A DNA stretch of 64,000 nucleotides from Erodium maritimum. Lineage: Eukaryota; Streptophyta; Magnoliopsida; Geraniales; Geraniaceae. Below, one piece after another: positions 45,138-54,832 of the stretch. A program made the translations under genes and the position numbers. The notes below the pieces were generated by a model. That model was not told the DNA's origin. It did not search any database and saw nothing but the letters and a program-made list of their open reading frames with translations. Positions within the stretch are counted from its first letter, which is position 1, and every line of letters begins with the position of its first letter. Location: contig OY997588.1 of the NCBI GenBank assembly GCA_963921825.1, positions 133,827,203 through 133,891,202 of the forward strand. The letters run 5' to 3'.

Positions 45138-47640
45138 TGTCACGCCCCAAATCCGGTTTTGACCGGACTCAAGACGTGAGTTAAAATAAAGATAAAAAAA
45201 TAGATAAACTTTAATAACGTAAAACCACAAGTAATCCTCATAAACAAATTCAAAATTTAAAACAAATATGTCATAATTTTGAACAAAGTTGAAGGTACGT
45301 CTCTAACATAACAATCTCGGACCCTCAACGAGCTCCCGAGCTCTGAGACATCCTCTAGGCCTACTCAGCACTGAAAACTGTGAACAACATTAAACATAAA
45401 GGGGGGTGAGCTTTCGTTCAGTAGGAAAAAGTAGTAAGTAATGAAAGAGTCCCCGTTTTTACAACAAAAGTTAAGATTAGGATTATTAACACAACGCGTC
45501 AAAATCTGAGATTTGATAAAAGTACAAGGCTTAACAAAATAGTAATTCAAAGGAAATTAACGGAAGAAAAGTTTGTTCATGAATAGAAACAGTTAACGAA
45601 ACGATCCACGGGACAAGATAGTTTAATCAACAAAGGGAACAATTAACGAGACAGACGGATACCAAAAGATAGATAAACAAAACTACAAGACTCCGATCCA
45701 CACACGGGTCAATACATCATAACGGAAAGCCCCTCGCTCCAGAGGGTGCGCATACATCGGGACCCCCGGAAATATCCCCACGGGACACATAGAACATCGG
45801 GGCTCCCGGAAACGTCCCCAAAGAAACATAAGTCATTGGGGTGCAGCAAATAATAAGATAGAATATAACAGACCGGAAACGCACATCGGCCCAGGTATCT
45901 TCCGGGAACCATCACTCGGGGCACACAATAACACGTCATACCAGAAACGCACATCGGCCTAGACGTCTATCCGGAAACGCACATCGGGGTCAACAACGTA
46001 CATCATACCGGAAACGCACATCGGCCTAGATGTCTTCCCGGAAACACACCTCGGGGATACACTCATATACCATACCGGAAACGCACATCGGCCTAGGTAT
46101 CTTCCCGGAAACACACCTCGGGGTCCACAAACAACACCACACAATGGCATAACAAACACAATATAACAACTCGCAATGTCGACCAAGTTTACCACAACAC
46201 GTCACATAGAATTCATGTCAATAATCACGCTTACCAGTATGATTTACCAACCACGTTCATCGGTCTATCACTCACCCGATCATACCACGGGGCACAGTCA
46301 CATCACGTTCAGGCATTCATTCAATCAATCATAACACGGATCATTCATTCATTCAATCATTCATCTAGTTTAGTACGACTCCTATATTAACCCAAAGACG
46401 AAACATGCATCGACATTCAATTCAAATGATCACAATCACAACCAACCCTAAGGCTCGACATGACCATTCTAACAGCACGGCAATTTCTCAGAGTATTGAA
46501 AGCGGTTATCTAGTGAATCACATCCTATATGCATACTAGACTCGTCCGGTTATTTATGTGATTTAACAGCGATTATTCTAGTGAAACACGTCCTGTATGC
46601 ATACTAGACCTTCCCAATTATTATTATCCTATAGGCATACTATTAACGTTATTTAAATTACCAGATGAGTTTAGTACTTTTCCCTACCTCAAGAAGAACC
46701 AACAGCTACGTCTCCTAGCTGCTAACGTCCGGGCCTAACTCCGGTCTTCTCGGGCGAAGTCCAAGTTCTTTTCCTTTTGCAAACGGTCCAATTTTCAACT
46801 CGTTTTTCCAACCTCGACGTTTCAAGTCGGAAAAAAAAAAATTTACTCCTTTTAAATGAGACGGTCTTTACAGTCCACCCCCTTAAAAGAATTTCGTCCT
46901 CGAAATTTAAAATGAACGCGCTCTACTTGACCCTATCTCAGGAGTGGATCAATCGCCTTCCCTGACCCAGATATGACGAGTACGAGTGGATCTCCGGCGC
47001 GGGAGCTCTCGGTTGTCGCCGTGCCAACGAAGCTCGCCCCAACGAGCTCGGAAAAGGTGGTTTCTCAAGCGGCGTGAGGTCGGAGAGGATGAACGGGCAC
47101 GAACCCAAGTGGTTCTCTCTGTCGTCGGCGCGGTTGGAGCTCGGGACGACGAAGCAGAAAGAAGAAGCTCATCGTTCCGGCGTTTCGGTTTGGTGGTCGG
47201 CGCGGCTCGATTCGTGATCGGAGGTGATGGATGAGGCGATGACGAGGCTGGTGTGAGAGGGAGAGAAGGAGAGGAAGAGAGGAGAACGGTGGAGGGGTCT
47301 GGATCTGATTCGCGTGAGATAGAAGGGGCGTGAGGAAGATGAAGCCCTAGGGTTGCGTGCGTGAAAATGAGGGGAGAGGAAGCGTTAGACGAGGGTTTTG
47401 GTCGCACGGTTTTGGTCCGGGCGCGCGTTATGGGCCTGACATGGGCTCGGCTCAGCCTGGCTTGGGCCTGGTCTTTGACCAGGCCTGGTCAGTCTGGTCC
47501 AGCCCAACTCTTCCCCTTTTCCTTTTTTTTTTCTTTTCTCTTCCTTTTGCAAACGATCCAATTTTCAACTCGTTTTTCCAACCTCGACGTTTCAAGTCGG
47601 AATTTTTTTTTTACTCCTTTTAAATGAGACGGTCTTTACA
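45138..47640 (-). mobile_element. Internally deleted gypsy element (C) inside LTR B
   Basis: The exact 5-bp duplication CCTAC lies at 45133-45137 and 47641-47645. In the minus reading the parts are a truncated 5' LTR (47640 to about 46976), about 100 bases of internal sequence ending in a polypurine tract (46886-46873), and a 3' LTR (46872-45138) that has itself lost about 1 kb. The first 100 bases of the two LTRs are almost the same. All of gag and nearly all of pol are gone. Confidence 0.85.
46873..46886 (-). promoter_or_regulatory. Polypurine tract of gypsy element C
   Basis: The minus strand reads AAGGGGGTGGAC just before the LTR start TGTAAAGACC. Upstream, AAATTTCGAGGACGAAATT is the same block found before the polypurine tract of the gypsy element at 63.2 kb. 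Confidence 0.75.
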
Positions 47641-47721
47641 CCTACCGTAGGGAATGAAGAGATGAGAAGGAATATGGAAGAAAAATGGAATTTCGATGGA
47701 GAAATGGAGCTTGGATGAGCT

Positions 47722-47778
47722 TTCTTCTTCTTCTTCTTCTTCTTCTTCTTCTTCTTCTTCTTCTTCTTCTTCTTCTTC
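47722..47778. repeat. (TTC)n microsatellite
   Basis: About 19 uninterrupted TTC units lie inside LTR B. The poly-Glu frame on the minus strand is a by-product. Confidence 0.95.
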
Positions 47779-48589
47779 CTTGAACAACAATGGAGGTCCC
47801 AAGCTCTTTTCTCTCTCTATAGGTTTGGCCACAATGGTGAGAATGGGCTGAAATTTGTGTCTCAATTGCTCTTTAACCTAAAGTGGAAAACCCATAAAGT
47901 CTATTTTGTCTTGTTTCACATTTTTGGGAAAAAGCAAGGGCACAAGGGTCTTTTCCTACCTCTTTTCTCCCTTTTAATTAAATAATGCCAAGTGTCCAAA
48001 TGAGGTTATTTCCAATTAAAATAATCTCAGCCCACTTATTTTATTCAATAAAATAATCCGATTCGAGCCCCCGTTTGACCAAATTTGACTTTTCCGCGAA
48101 GACCCTTTTTCGAATGGAAACGACCCAACTAAACTAACCGTAACAACGACTAAGCTTTTTGGGCCCCGGAAAGGTCCCGAATGACTCCCAGAGTCATCGG
48201 TTGACTTTTCCGATAAAAAGTCAACTTTCGTCGAAAACCTTCGATCCGACCGGGATCGACGGGGTCGGTTCTTACAGGCTAGGACCCATGGTTTCCCCTA
48301 CCCTATTAGGGTATTTTCACCCAACCCCATCTACAATTCCCCAACTTCGGGTCCTAATAACAAGTTAAATATATAAAAACTTTAATGCGTGTTTATAATT
48401 TATAAATAAAGTGATTATAGTTTTGGAAAGTATATATACCTTCCAAATAAGGATGGTGATGTCAAATTGGTTGCCGGAGTATTGAGAAACTGTAGAAATG
48501 GCAGCTCCAATGGCTATCGTGCTATTGGTTTGGACATACCCCGAACACAATAGATTGTAGCATCCTGTTGTCTGGTACGAATCACTCTG

Positions 48590-50310
48590 TCCAAAGCCAA
48601 AAAGATACATATTTAATTCAAATTGAATTTCACAATCAAAATACAGTCTAAAAAATCTTATTTGCTTTCACGGTTCATGATTTTTCATACACACACAAAT
48701 ATAACATCTTAACCATGTTATGTTGACTTAAGATTTAACACTCCATGCTTATATGTCCACCAAATGCATGGAAGCATCCAATGAGACGATAACAGAAAAT
48801 ACATTGCTTAATTTTATTACACATTGATTCTATCTAATTGAAATATATTTATGATATATTCGTCTTGCTAACACTAAAGTTTCAGCCCTGCCGCTATACT
48901 CCCCTCTCCTCGGTGACGGCAACGGCCACGACAACGGCCACGACCCCGACTATGATCGTGTTTGTTGTTGGCGAAGGTCACCCTTCTACTAACCCTCCCC
49001 CCTTTTTTCTCTCCTCCGGCCCTCTTTCCCTCTCCCACCTCCTCGTTCTTCTTCTACGTCCCTTCATTTCGTCGTCCGTTTCTCTAGTCACCAGGTTTCG
49101 TTGTGGTTTCGCCAACACACCGCCTTCTCCACGGTTCTTCCTTCGCCTTGGGAGCTCACCCAAGCAAAAATTAGATACAGATGATAAGACCCGACAAGTT
49201 AGTATAAAAATAAGTTAAAAATGAAAGCTCAAGCTCAAACAAACAATAAAAAATGAATTCAATAAACATATAGTGGAAAAATAGACTCGGAGCAATACGT
49301 CCCAACAAATCAATAAAAAGGACAAGTAAAAAAGTCAATGCAAAAAGGAAGTAAATGTCAGATAATATATTATTGTGAATCTTTTTTTTTGTATTATTAC
49401 GAGATAGATATAAATAAAATACAAACTGATTATGAATAACTGAACAATAACTGACATATGAAGACAACATTAACCGACAACAACTACTAATATGTAACTG
49501 ATAATACTCCCCTGTAGTCGAAGCGGGAGAAAGACGAACGTTTTGACTGGAACGTCTGAGTTGTAGAAAGGGCAAATGCTAAGTTTGACTTTGCCAAATG
49601 CAAGCAAAAGGCAAATGCTAAGTTTGACTTTGTCAAATGCTGAGAGAGTGAGTGAGAGGAAAGAAAGACAGATAACGACCGCTAATAAAGAAGCCGAACC
49701 AAAGGTGAAGTGAAGGTCCCTCTTGTAACGTTGTTAATGCTGTGTTCTTCTTCTTCTAAAGCTTCAACATCATGGTATGTTGAAGTATTGGATTCATCAT
49801 ATGTGTCTTTTATCACTGTTGCATGCAAGAGAGAGAAAGAGGTTTGAAAATGAAATGAAGCAAATAAGAGAGAGATATTAAAAACCCAAACCTACCAAAA
49901 AGACCAACAACTCATATCCTTTTATTGCACTCTCAGTCTCAGAAATTAATATTTGCATCTGCCATCCGCCTGCCAGTGCCACTTTCCCATTCATTTTTCT
50001 TTTCATCAAACCACTCCTCACCTTCTTTTCTTTTCGTGTTTGGACTTAAAATTTCCACAAACGAATTAGTGCATAAAATTTGTCTATACTGTGTGGTTCC
50101 ACTATAATTTCCCTCACACACCTTTGTCAAGAAAACTTAATATGAGAATATAAAAGGATTATTTCACTCTTATGGTTTGAATTAAATTTCAAGTAGATGC
50201 ATTGCTTAATAATTCAGTAATGTTTTAATTAAATCTTAATAATATGATTAATTTAATTAATTATTATTTAATTAGTCTCTTATTAATTCATATTCCTTAA
50301 TTAATTCATT
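48590..50310. other. Unassigned DNA upstream of neprosin
   Basis: No N-terminal neprosin exon could be seen. A GC-rich patch with open frames on both strands lies at 48840-49200, without a recognisable domain. At 49568-49645 the words GGCAAATGCTAAGTTTGACT and TTTGACTTTGNCAAATGC occur twice in tandem about 40 bases apart. CT-rich and AG-rich tracts fill 49740-50000. Confidence 0.3.
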
Positions 50311-50311
50311 A

Positions 50312-51100
50312 ATTTTTTTTAATAAGCGATGATTTTATCAAAAATTAGGGGTTTCAATATGAAACCCAAAGCGTGGAAATGCAACCTACAAAATAGGGAT
50401 CGTCCTAAATACCTTCAACAAACACAACCCGAAGCCACCAACCAAGAAGCCGCTCAAAAAGAGCTAAACTAATTCAGAACAACCTAAAAACAAAAGAAAC
50501 AAGAAGAAAACGGCAATCCAAAGAAAATAAGCAAAAACACAACCTGGAGACCGACCCAAAAGACCCCGCCACTAGGAAGGAACCGACGTAACTGGTAGTG
50601 AGGATTCCTCCTCATAGGTGTCCTCGTAATCCAGCTCGTCATCACTCCCAAAGTCGAGTTTGCCGACCTTGATATTGGACTGATCTAACAACTCTTTACC
50701 TGACAACAAAGCCTTCTGACCCTCATGTTTGATCAACTCCCAAGCTCTCTATCTAGCCTCCCTAGATTTGTTACAAGATCTAGATTTTGCACGGTAATGC
50801 TTGACAAACACAGGAGTTTTTTTAAAACTTCTCCCCCTCCGGCCCCTGAACAAACATGTGGCTTTAGACGCCTTGTTTACCTTCGACACACTAACCTCCA
50901 AAGGGTTGAGCGAGTCAGGCACAACCTCAGGTTCCCTACTAATTGTTGAGATAGGAATAGGAGAAATGATTTTCTCCTCATAACCTGAGAAACCCTGTGC
51001 GTCAAAAACCTTTGACATCGTTAGACCTTTACCAGGGATAGGTTCTCGCTTGCCATCTTGATGAGACTGTATATTGTCTTCATCGATGCAAATGGAATTC
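50312..51100 (-). mobile_element. Small LINE-like retroposon
   Basis: The minus-strand 3' end is an A run (T run on the plus strand, 50312-50319). The words ATTCATTAATT at about 50301-50311 and TTCATTCATTAATT at about 51100-51113 look like a target duplication in AT-rich DNA. The insert is far less AT-rich than its flanks. It holds a minus frame of 117 residues (51102-50749) with a basic segment FRGRRGRSFKKTP and no known domain; the frame may be the tail of an ORF1. Confidence 0.5.
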
Positions 51101-51113
51101 ATTCATTAATTAG

Positions 51114-52430
51114 TTCATTATTCATTAATGATTCCTTAATCAGTTCAGGATTCTTTAAAAAATTAGTTATTTTAAATTCAGTTTTTATTTAAAAAATAAT
51201 TTTTATTTTTAAATTATTTTTTATTAAAATTATTTTTTATTATTTAAAATTCAATTTTTTGTAAATTCTGTTTTTAAAATATATTTTAAAATAAAAATCT
51301 GTTTTTTTTAATTCTGTTTTTATCTAAAAAATAAATGTTTGGTTAAAAATCATTTTAACTTTTTTTTTAATGAAAATCAGTTTTAGTTTTTTAAAATAAC
51401 AGTTTTATTTTATAAATATTTATTATTTACTTTTTTTAAATAATAATTTTAAAAAATAAACTGGTTTTAATTAAAAATAAAAATTAACTTTACAAAAATA
51501 AAATTATGTCTAATTAATTTCAATTTTATTTAAATCTTCTTAATTTTTTTATCAATAAAAATAATATTTATTTTTTATTATAAAAAAATTATTATTTTTA
51601 TTTATTTTCTTAATTTTGTTTATTATTGAAAAGGGTAAAATGATATCTTCTCCTATAAAAGTCAAAAGGTTCAAATACTTAGGGTAAAATGATAATTTTA
51701 CTTTACCCTTAACGAGCACATGAGGTCACATATGCATAACAGAAATGAAATATTCTATCTGTTTTTCTGGCATAAGTCGGTGAAGAAAACTTCATGATAA
51801 TTACATAACATGGACAAAACTTTGTGCATGTATTCATTTGTTGACAAAACTTTAATGTAGTTTTGGAACAATTAACCCTGTAAATTGTAATATAATACAG
51901 TTGTGTAGGTTCACATCTCAATTTCATTATTCAATACTATATTCACCTTGTATTTATCCTTATTATATGAGTTGTTAACGTGTAATCAAAATTAATCATT
52001 TCTAAATATGCATTTATGATCAACCTTCGGATGCCCTGCACTATGTAAGGAGTTGGGCCTCGGTTCTTGGTCTGAGCTTAATCTGAAATTCTGCTACCCT
52101 TTTCATTTGGCGCTTAGGATTACTACCTAAATTAGTCGGCTCTAATCTACCCGCACAATTCAATTTGTCTGATAATGTGTTTCAATAAGTGTGTCTTTTA
52201 CGTTGTGAGTGTAGCGTAATCGTTTGTGTTCTTCTGATTGTTATGTTCATTATTTTCTTCTCCAAATCACCTTTCTCAAATCTTTTAACAACAAATTTAA
52301 ATAGGAGATTGATTACACAACCCACGTCTATGTCAGGTGGATTGTCATTTAAGTTGCAGGGCAGTATGGGTTTAAGGAAAGCTATCGTATGAGATTCAAC
52401 ATGAAGAGAAAGATTTGTTATGCTTATGTC
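51114..52430. other. AT-rich intergenic DNA
   Basis: 51120-51700 is extremely A/T-rich and made of degenerate AAAATTCAGTTTTTATTTAAA-type words. The rest has no gene that I can support. Confidence 0.45.
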
Positions 52431-52433
52431 TAA

Positions 52434-54593
52434 GAGCACCTCTAAGACCTTTCATAGGGGAGGCTTTTACACGTCGAATAGGGGAGTCGATTCGGTACGT
52501 TTTTGAACAAGAAAAAGCCCGGAACTTACGATTTTGTCGATTAGTCGACCGTAAAGAAAATCGATGGACTCATCGGCCATCTATTTAGGTCTAAGCCACG
52601 ATTCTCCTATGAAGAATCGCCACGTGGTCCAAATAATTTAAATATACTTTCGGCCCTTTTTTTTACGAATTGGGCCCACCTTTTTTTTACTTTTCAATCA
52701 ATTAGACTGGGATTAGACCTAATCAGTCTAATCCCATTGTGGACGGCCTAATGGTAATAACATGTGCAGTGATTTGGAGCAGTGGTAGGCACATTTTGAG
52801 TTTCTCACTCCTCCAACCCATTACCTCCTACCACTACATTTTCAATGGCAAACAACTAGTAGTTGTTTAGAGCGATTGTTTGCACTTTTGATATTTTTAA
52901 AACCACCCCAAATTAAAATACTATTTTTATTTATGTCAAATATGAGATACATTATATTACTCTAATTGTTAGCGTCATCTCCAAATTTAGCCCAAATGTG
53001 ACCGACGAGGTCATTGTGGAGGCGTTGATGAACATCCCAATATCGGATCCGGCCTCTATGAGCCATGATACTATTCAAGTTCACCGATGGTGGTGGTCCT
53101 CTACGGATCGCTGCGTTAGGGACACCAATATCTGTAAATGGATCAGTGAGGTATGGCCTCCGCTGATCCTAAACAATCATGTTGTGCAGGATAATATAAG
53201 TAGTCACGATGATTGCGAGTGAGTTCCTATCCCACATTCGGCTCGGACGAGTGACGATATGAAAGCGAGCCTATAGAACTCCAAATGCTTGTTCGATATC
53301 CTTTCTACATGCCTCTTGGTATCTAGCAAAACACTTTTTGTTTGCCGTTTGTGGAGCTGGTATTGTTTTTACAAACGTAGCCCAAACGGGATAAATTCCA
53401 TCTGGCAAGTAATAAGGGGTTCTGACTTGGACCCGTTGACCTTAAATTTAACTGGTGGAGCGAAGCCTCGAACTGCCTGGTGAAATAATGTAGACCTATT
53501 GAGCACATTGATGTCGTTGTTGAAGCCCGGTATTTCAAAAAAAGAGTGCAAAATCCAAAGGTCTTTGGATGCAACGACTTCTAGCATGATTGTGGGGACG
53601 TTCCCATGGTTCTTGCTTGAGAATTGTGTGGCCCATACCACATGACAGTTCTTCCAATCCAAGTGCATGCAGTCGAGACTACCTTTCATCCCCGGAAAGT
53701 CGCGAGTTTCGTTGATTTCTAGCAAGCGGCAGGCATCTTCCTCGGTCGGGAGTCGTAGATATGTCTTCCCAAAAATCTTGATTACGCCCAAGCAGAAATT
53801 CTTGACGCACTCTAGAGCAGTTCTCTCCGTCATTCGCAAGTACTCGTCAATGGCATCGGTGGGACCTCCGTACCAGAGCTGGCGAAGTGTTGTCATGCAC
53901 TTCTGGTATGGAGAGAACCCTTGCTTCAATGTAGCATCATTTTGTTGACGAAAGTATGTGTACCGCTGAGTCAATGCATTCATGAATCGTAATAACAATT
54001 CCCTCGACATCCGGAAGTGCCGCCGAAATTGTTGCTCGTTGAACACTGGAATAGGCGCCAAGTAGTCAGCAATCAAGCGGTCGTGTCCTTAATCTCGATT
54101 GCGCTCTATCACTATCCGCTTTGGTGGCTCCGACAAGGTTGAACCCTCAACTTCTTCCCTTGGATGTATCGTTGCGAAAAGCCGATCGTGAATTTGTTTC
54201 GCTGTTCCTACAGCCGTCCTTGCCACCGCTTGCTCTATTTCTTGGGGAGTCATTTGCTACAATTCTGATACCTTTGTAAAATTATCCATAAAAAAAATGA
54301 GCAAGGAGGTTTGAAGATAAGAAGAAGAGAGAAGGTTTGTGCGTTTTTGGATTGGGGTCAAAGTGTATTTATAAGAAAAAATGTTTTTTTTTTATTCTGA
54401 GCTGCCACCCATAGACGTGGGATTGGCCCACCGACTAGCCGTTGGGTCTGCGCCAGCTAGTCATGTCGTGACAGCTTTCTAAGGCGACCCCTACGCGACG
54501 ACACCCCAAACCATAGTGCCTACCACGGCTAGTCATTGCAGCGCCTGCGAAGACACGCCTACCACAACTCTATGCTGGCCGTTAGAGGTGCTC
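52434..54593 (-). mobile_element. Harbinger element with decayed transposase
   Basis: The left end starts GAGCACCTCTAA after TAA; the right end, inverted, also starts GAGCACCTCTAA. The right flanking triplet is CGT, so the 3-bp duplication is not preserved or the border is misplaced. The left 320 bases, which end near CCATTGTGGACGGCC at 52752, may be a separate MITE. The transposase gene fills most of the remainder. Confidence 0.55.
52975..54253 (-). pseudogene. PIF/Harbinger DDE_Tnp_4 transposase, near-complete
   Basis: The gene starts at MTPQEIEQAVARTAVGT (54253). A TAA at 54089-54091 interrupts it, after which the frame is open from 54088 to 53369. It has RHFRMSRELLLRFM (helical DNA-contact region), LRQLWYGGPTDAIDEYLRM, GKTYLRLPT, the first catalytic Asp in GSLDCMHLDWKNC and the second in GFNNDINVL. 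A frame change near 53425 leads to WATFVKTIPAPQT and then RKDIEQAFGVL, with the third acidic residue (Glu), and IILHNMIV. All three DDE residues are present. One nonsense, one frameshift and later stops inactivate it. It is the best preserved transposase here. Confidence 0.82.
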
Positions 54594-54832
54594 CGTCTGC
54601 AAGTGAACTTATCCGACATCATCGAATTATTGGTATACAATTTTAACTCAAAACATCTGACACAGACATTCTAAAGGTAAAGTGTGATACCAAGTTTCTT
54701 TTCTAATATTTTATAGTTGTTATCGAAGGAATATGTGCATAAATCTACCACATACTCGTAGGTGGGTCAAAACTAGTAGAATAGACTTCATATAGGGTGC
54801 ACCAGAAGCTTAAGCTATTAAAAAAAATCTCA
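54254..54832. other. Transposase leader and spacer
   Basis: This contains the probable transposase leader and the right Harbinger end to 54593, then AT-rich DNA. No gene is seen. Confidence 0.4.

Larger units (their letters stand above)
42944..48276 (-). mobile_element. Gypsy solo LTR (B) inside the MITE
   Basis: The low end is TGTCACGCCCCAAATCCGG and the high end GGTCGGTTCTTACA, with the exact 5-bp duplication GGCTA at 42939-42943 and 48277-48281. Excluding the nested element it is about 2.8 kb and has no internal region. Degenerate repeats of ATCGGGG and CCCGGAAATGTC fill 43500-43760. A (TTC)n run lies at 47722-47778. Confidence 0.88.
42635..48298. mobile_element. Mutator-like MITE in the neprosin exon
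   Basis: The ends are inverted repeats of about 100 bases. The left starts GGGATAATCATGGGTCCTAA and the right, inverted, GGGGAAACCATGGGTCCTAG; both continue with AGGTTTGTTTTGGCGATCC. Flanks are the perfect 9-bp repeat TACCCTATT at 42626-42634 and 48299-48307, typical of Mutator-like transposition. Without the gypsy material inside it the MITE is about 326 bases, nearly a full palindrome around 42790. It encodes nothing. Confidence 0.85.
42304..48586 (-). pseudogene. Neprosin-domain protein gene split by nested transposons
   Basis: Neprosin (formerly DUF239) proteins are plant secreted glutamic-type peptidases or relatives. Exon A (48586-48440, 49 codons) reads SDSYQTTGCYNLLCSGYVQT to QFDITILIWK, with an AG acceptor before it and a GTATAT donor after it. 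The next exon begins at 48353 (DPKLGN, then GLGENTLIG) and is cut at 48299 by a Mutator-like MITE. It resumes at 42625 as YWLAELFSHLRDHASMVEWG, GEVVN, then GSCHFLDNGF and FYYGGPGN, ending at a TGA at 42304. The conserved GGEV probably holds one catalytic Glu. Apart from the insertion, the first exon part seems to have lost a base or codon around the expected NWW. N-terminal exons were not found above 48600. Confidence 0.85.
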
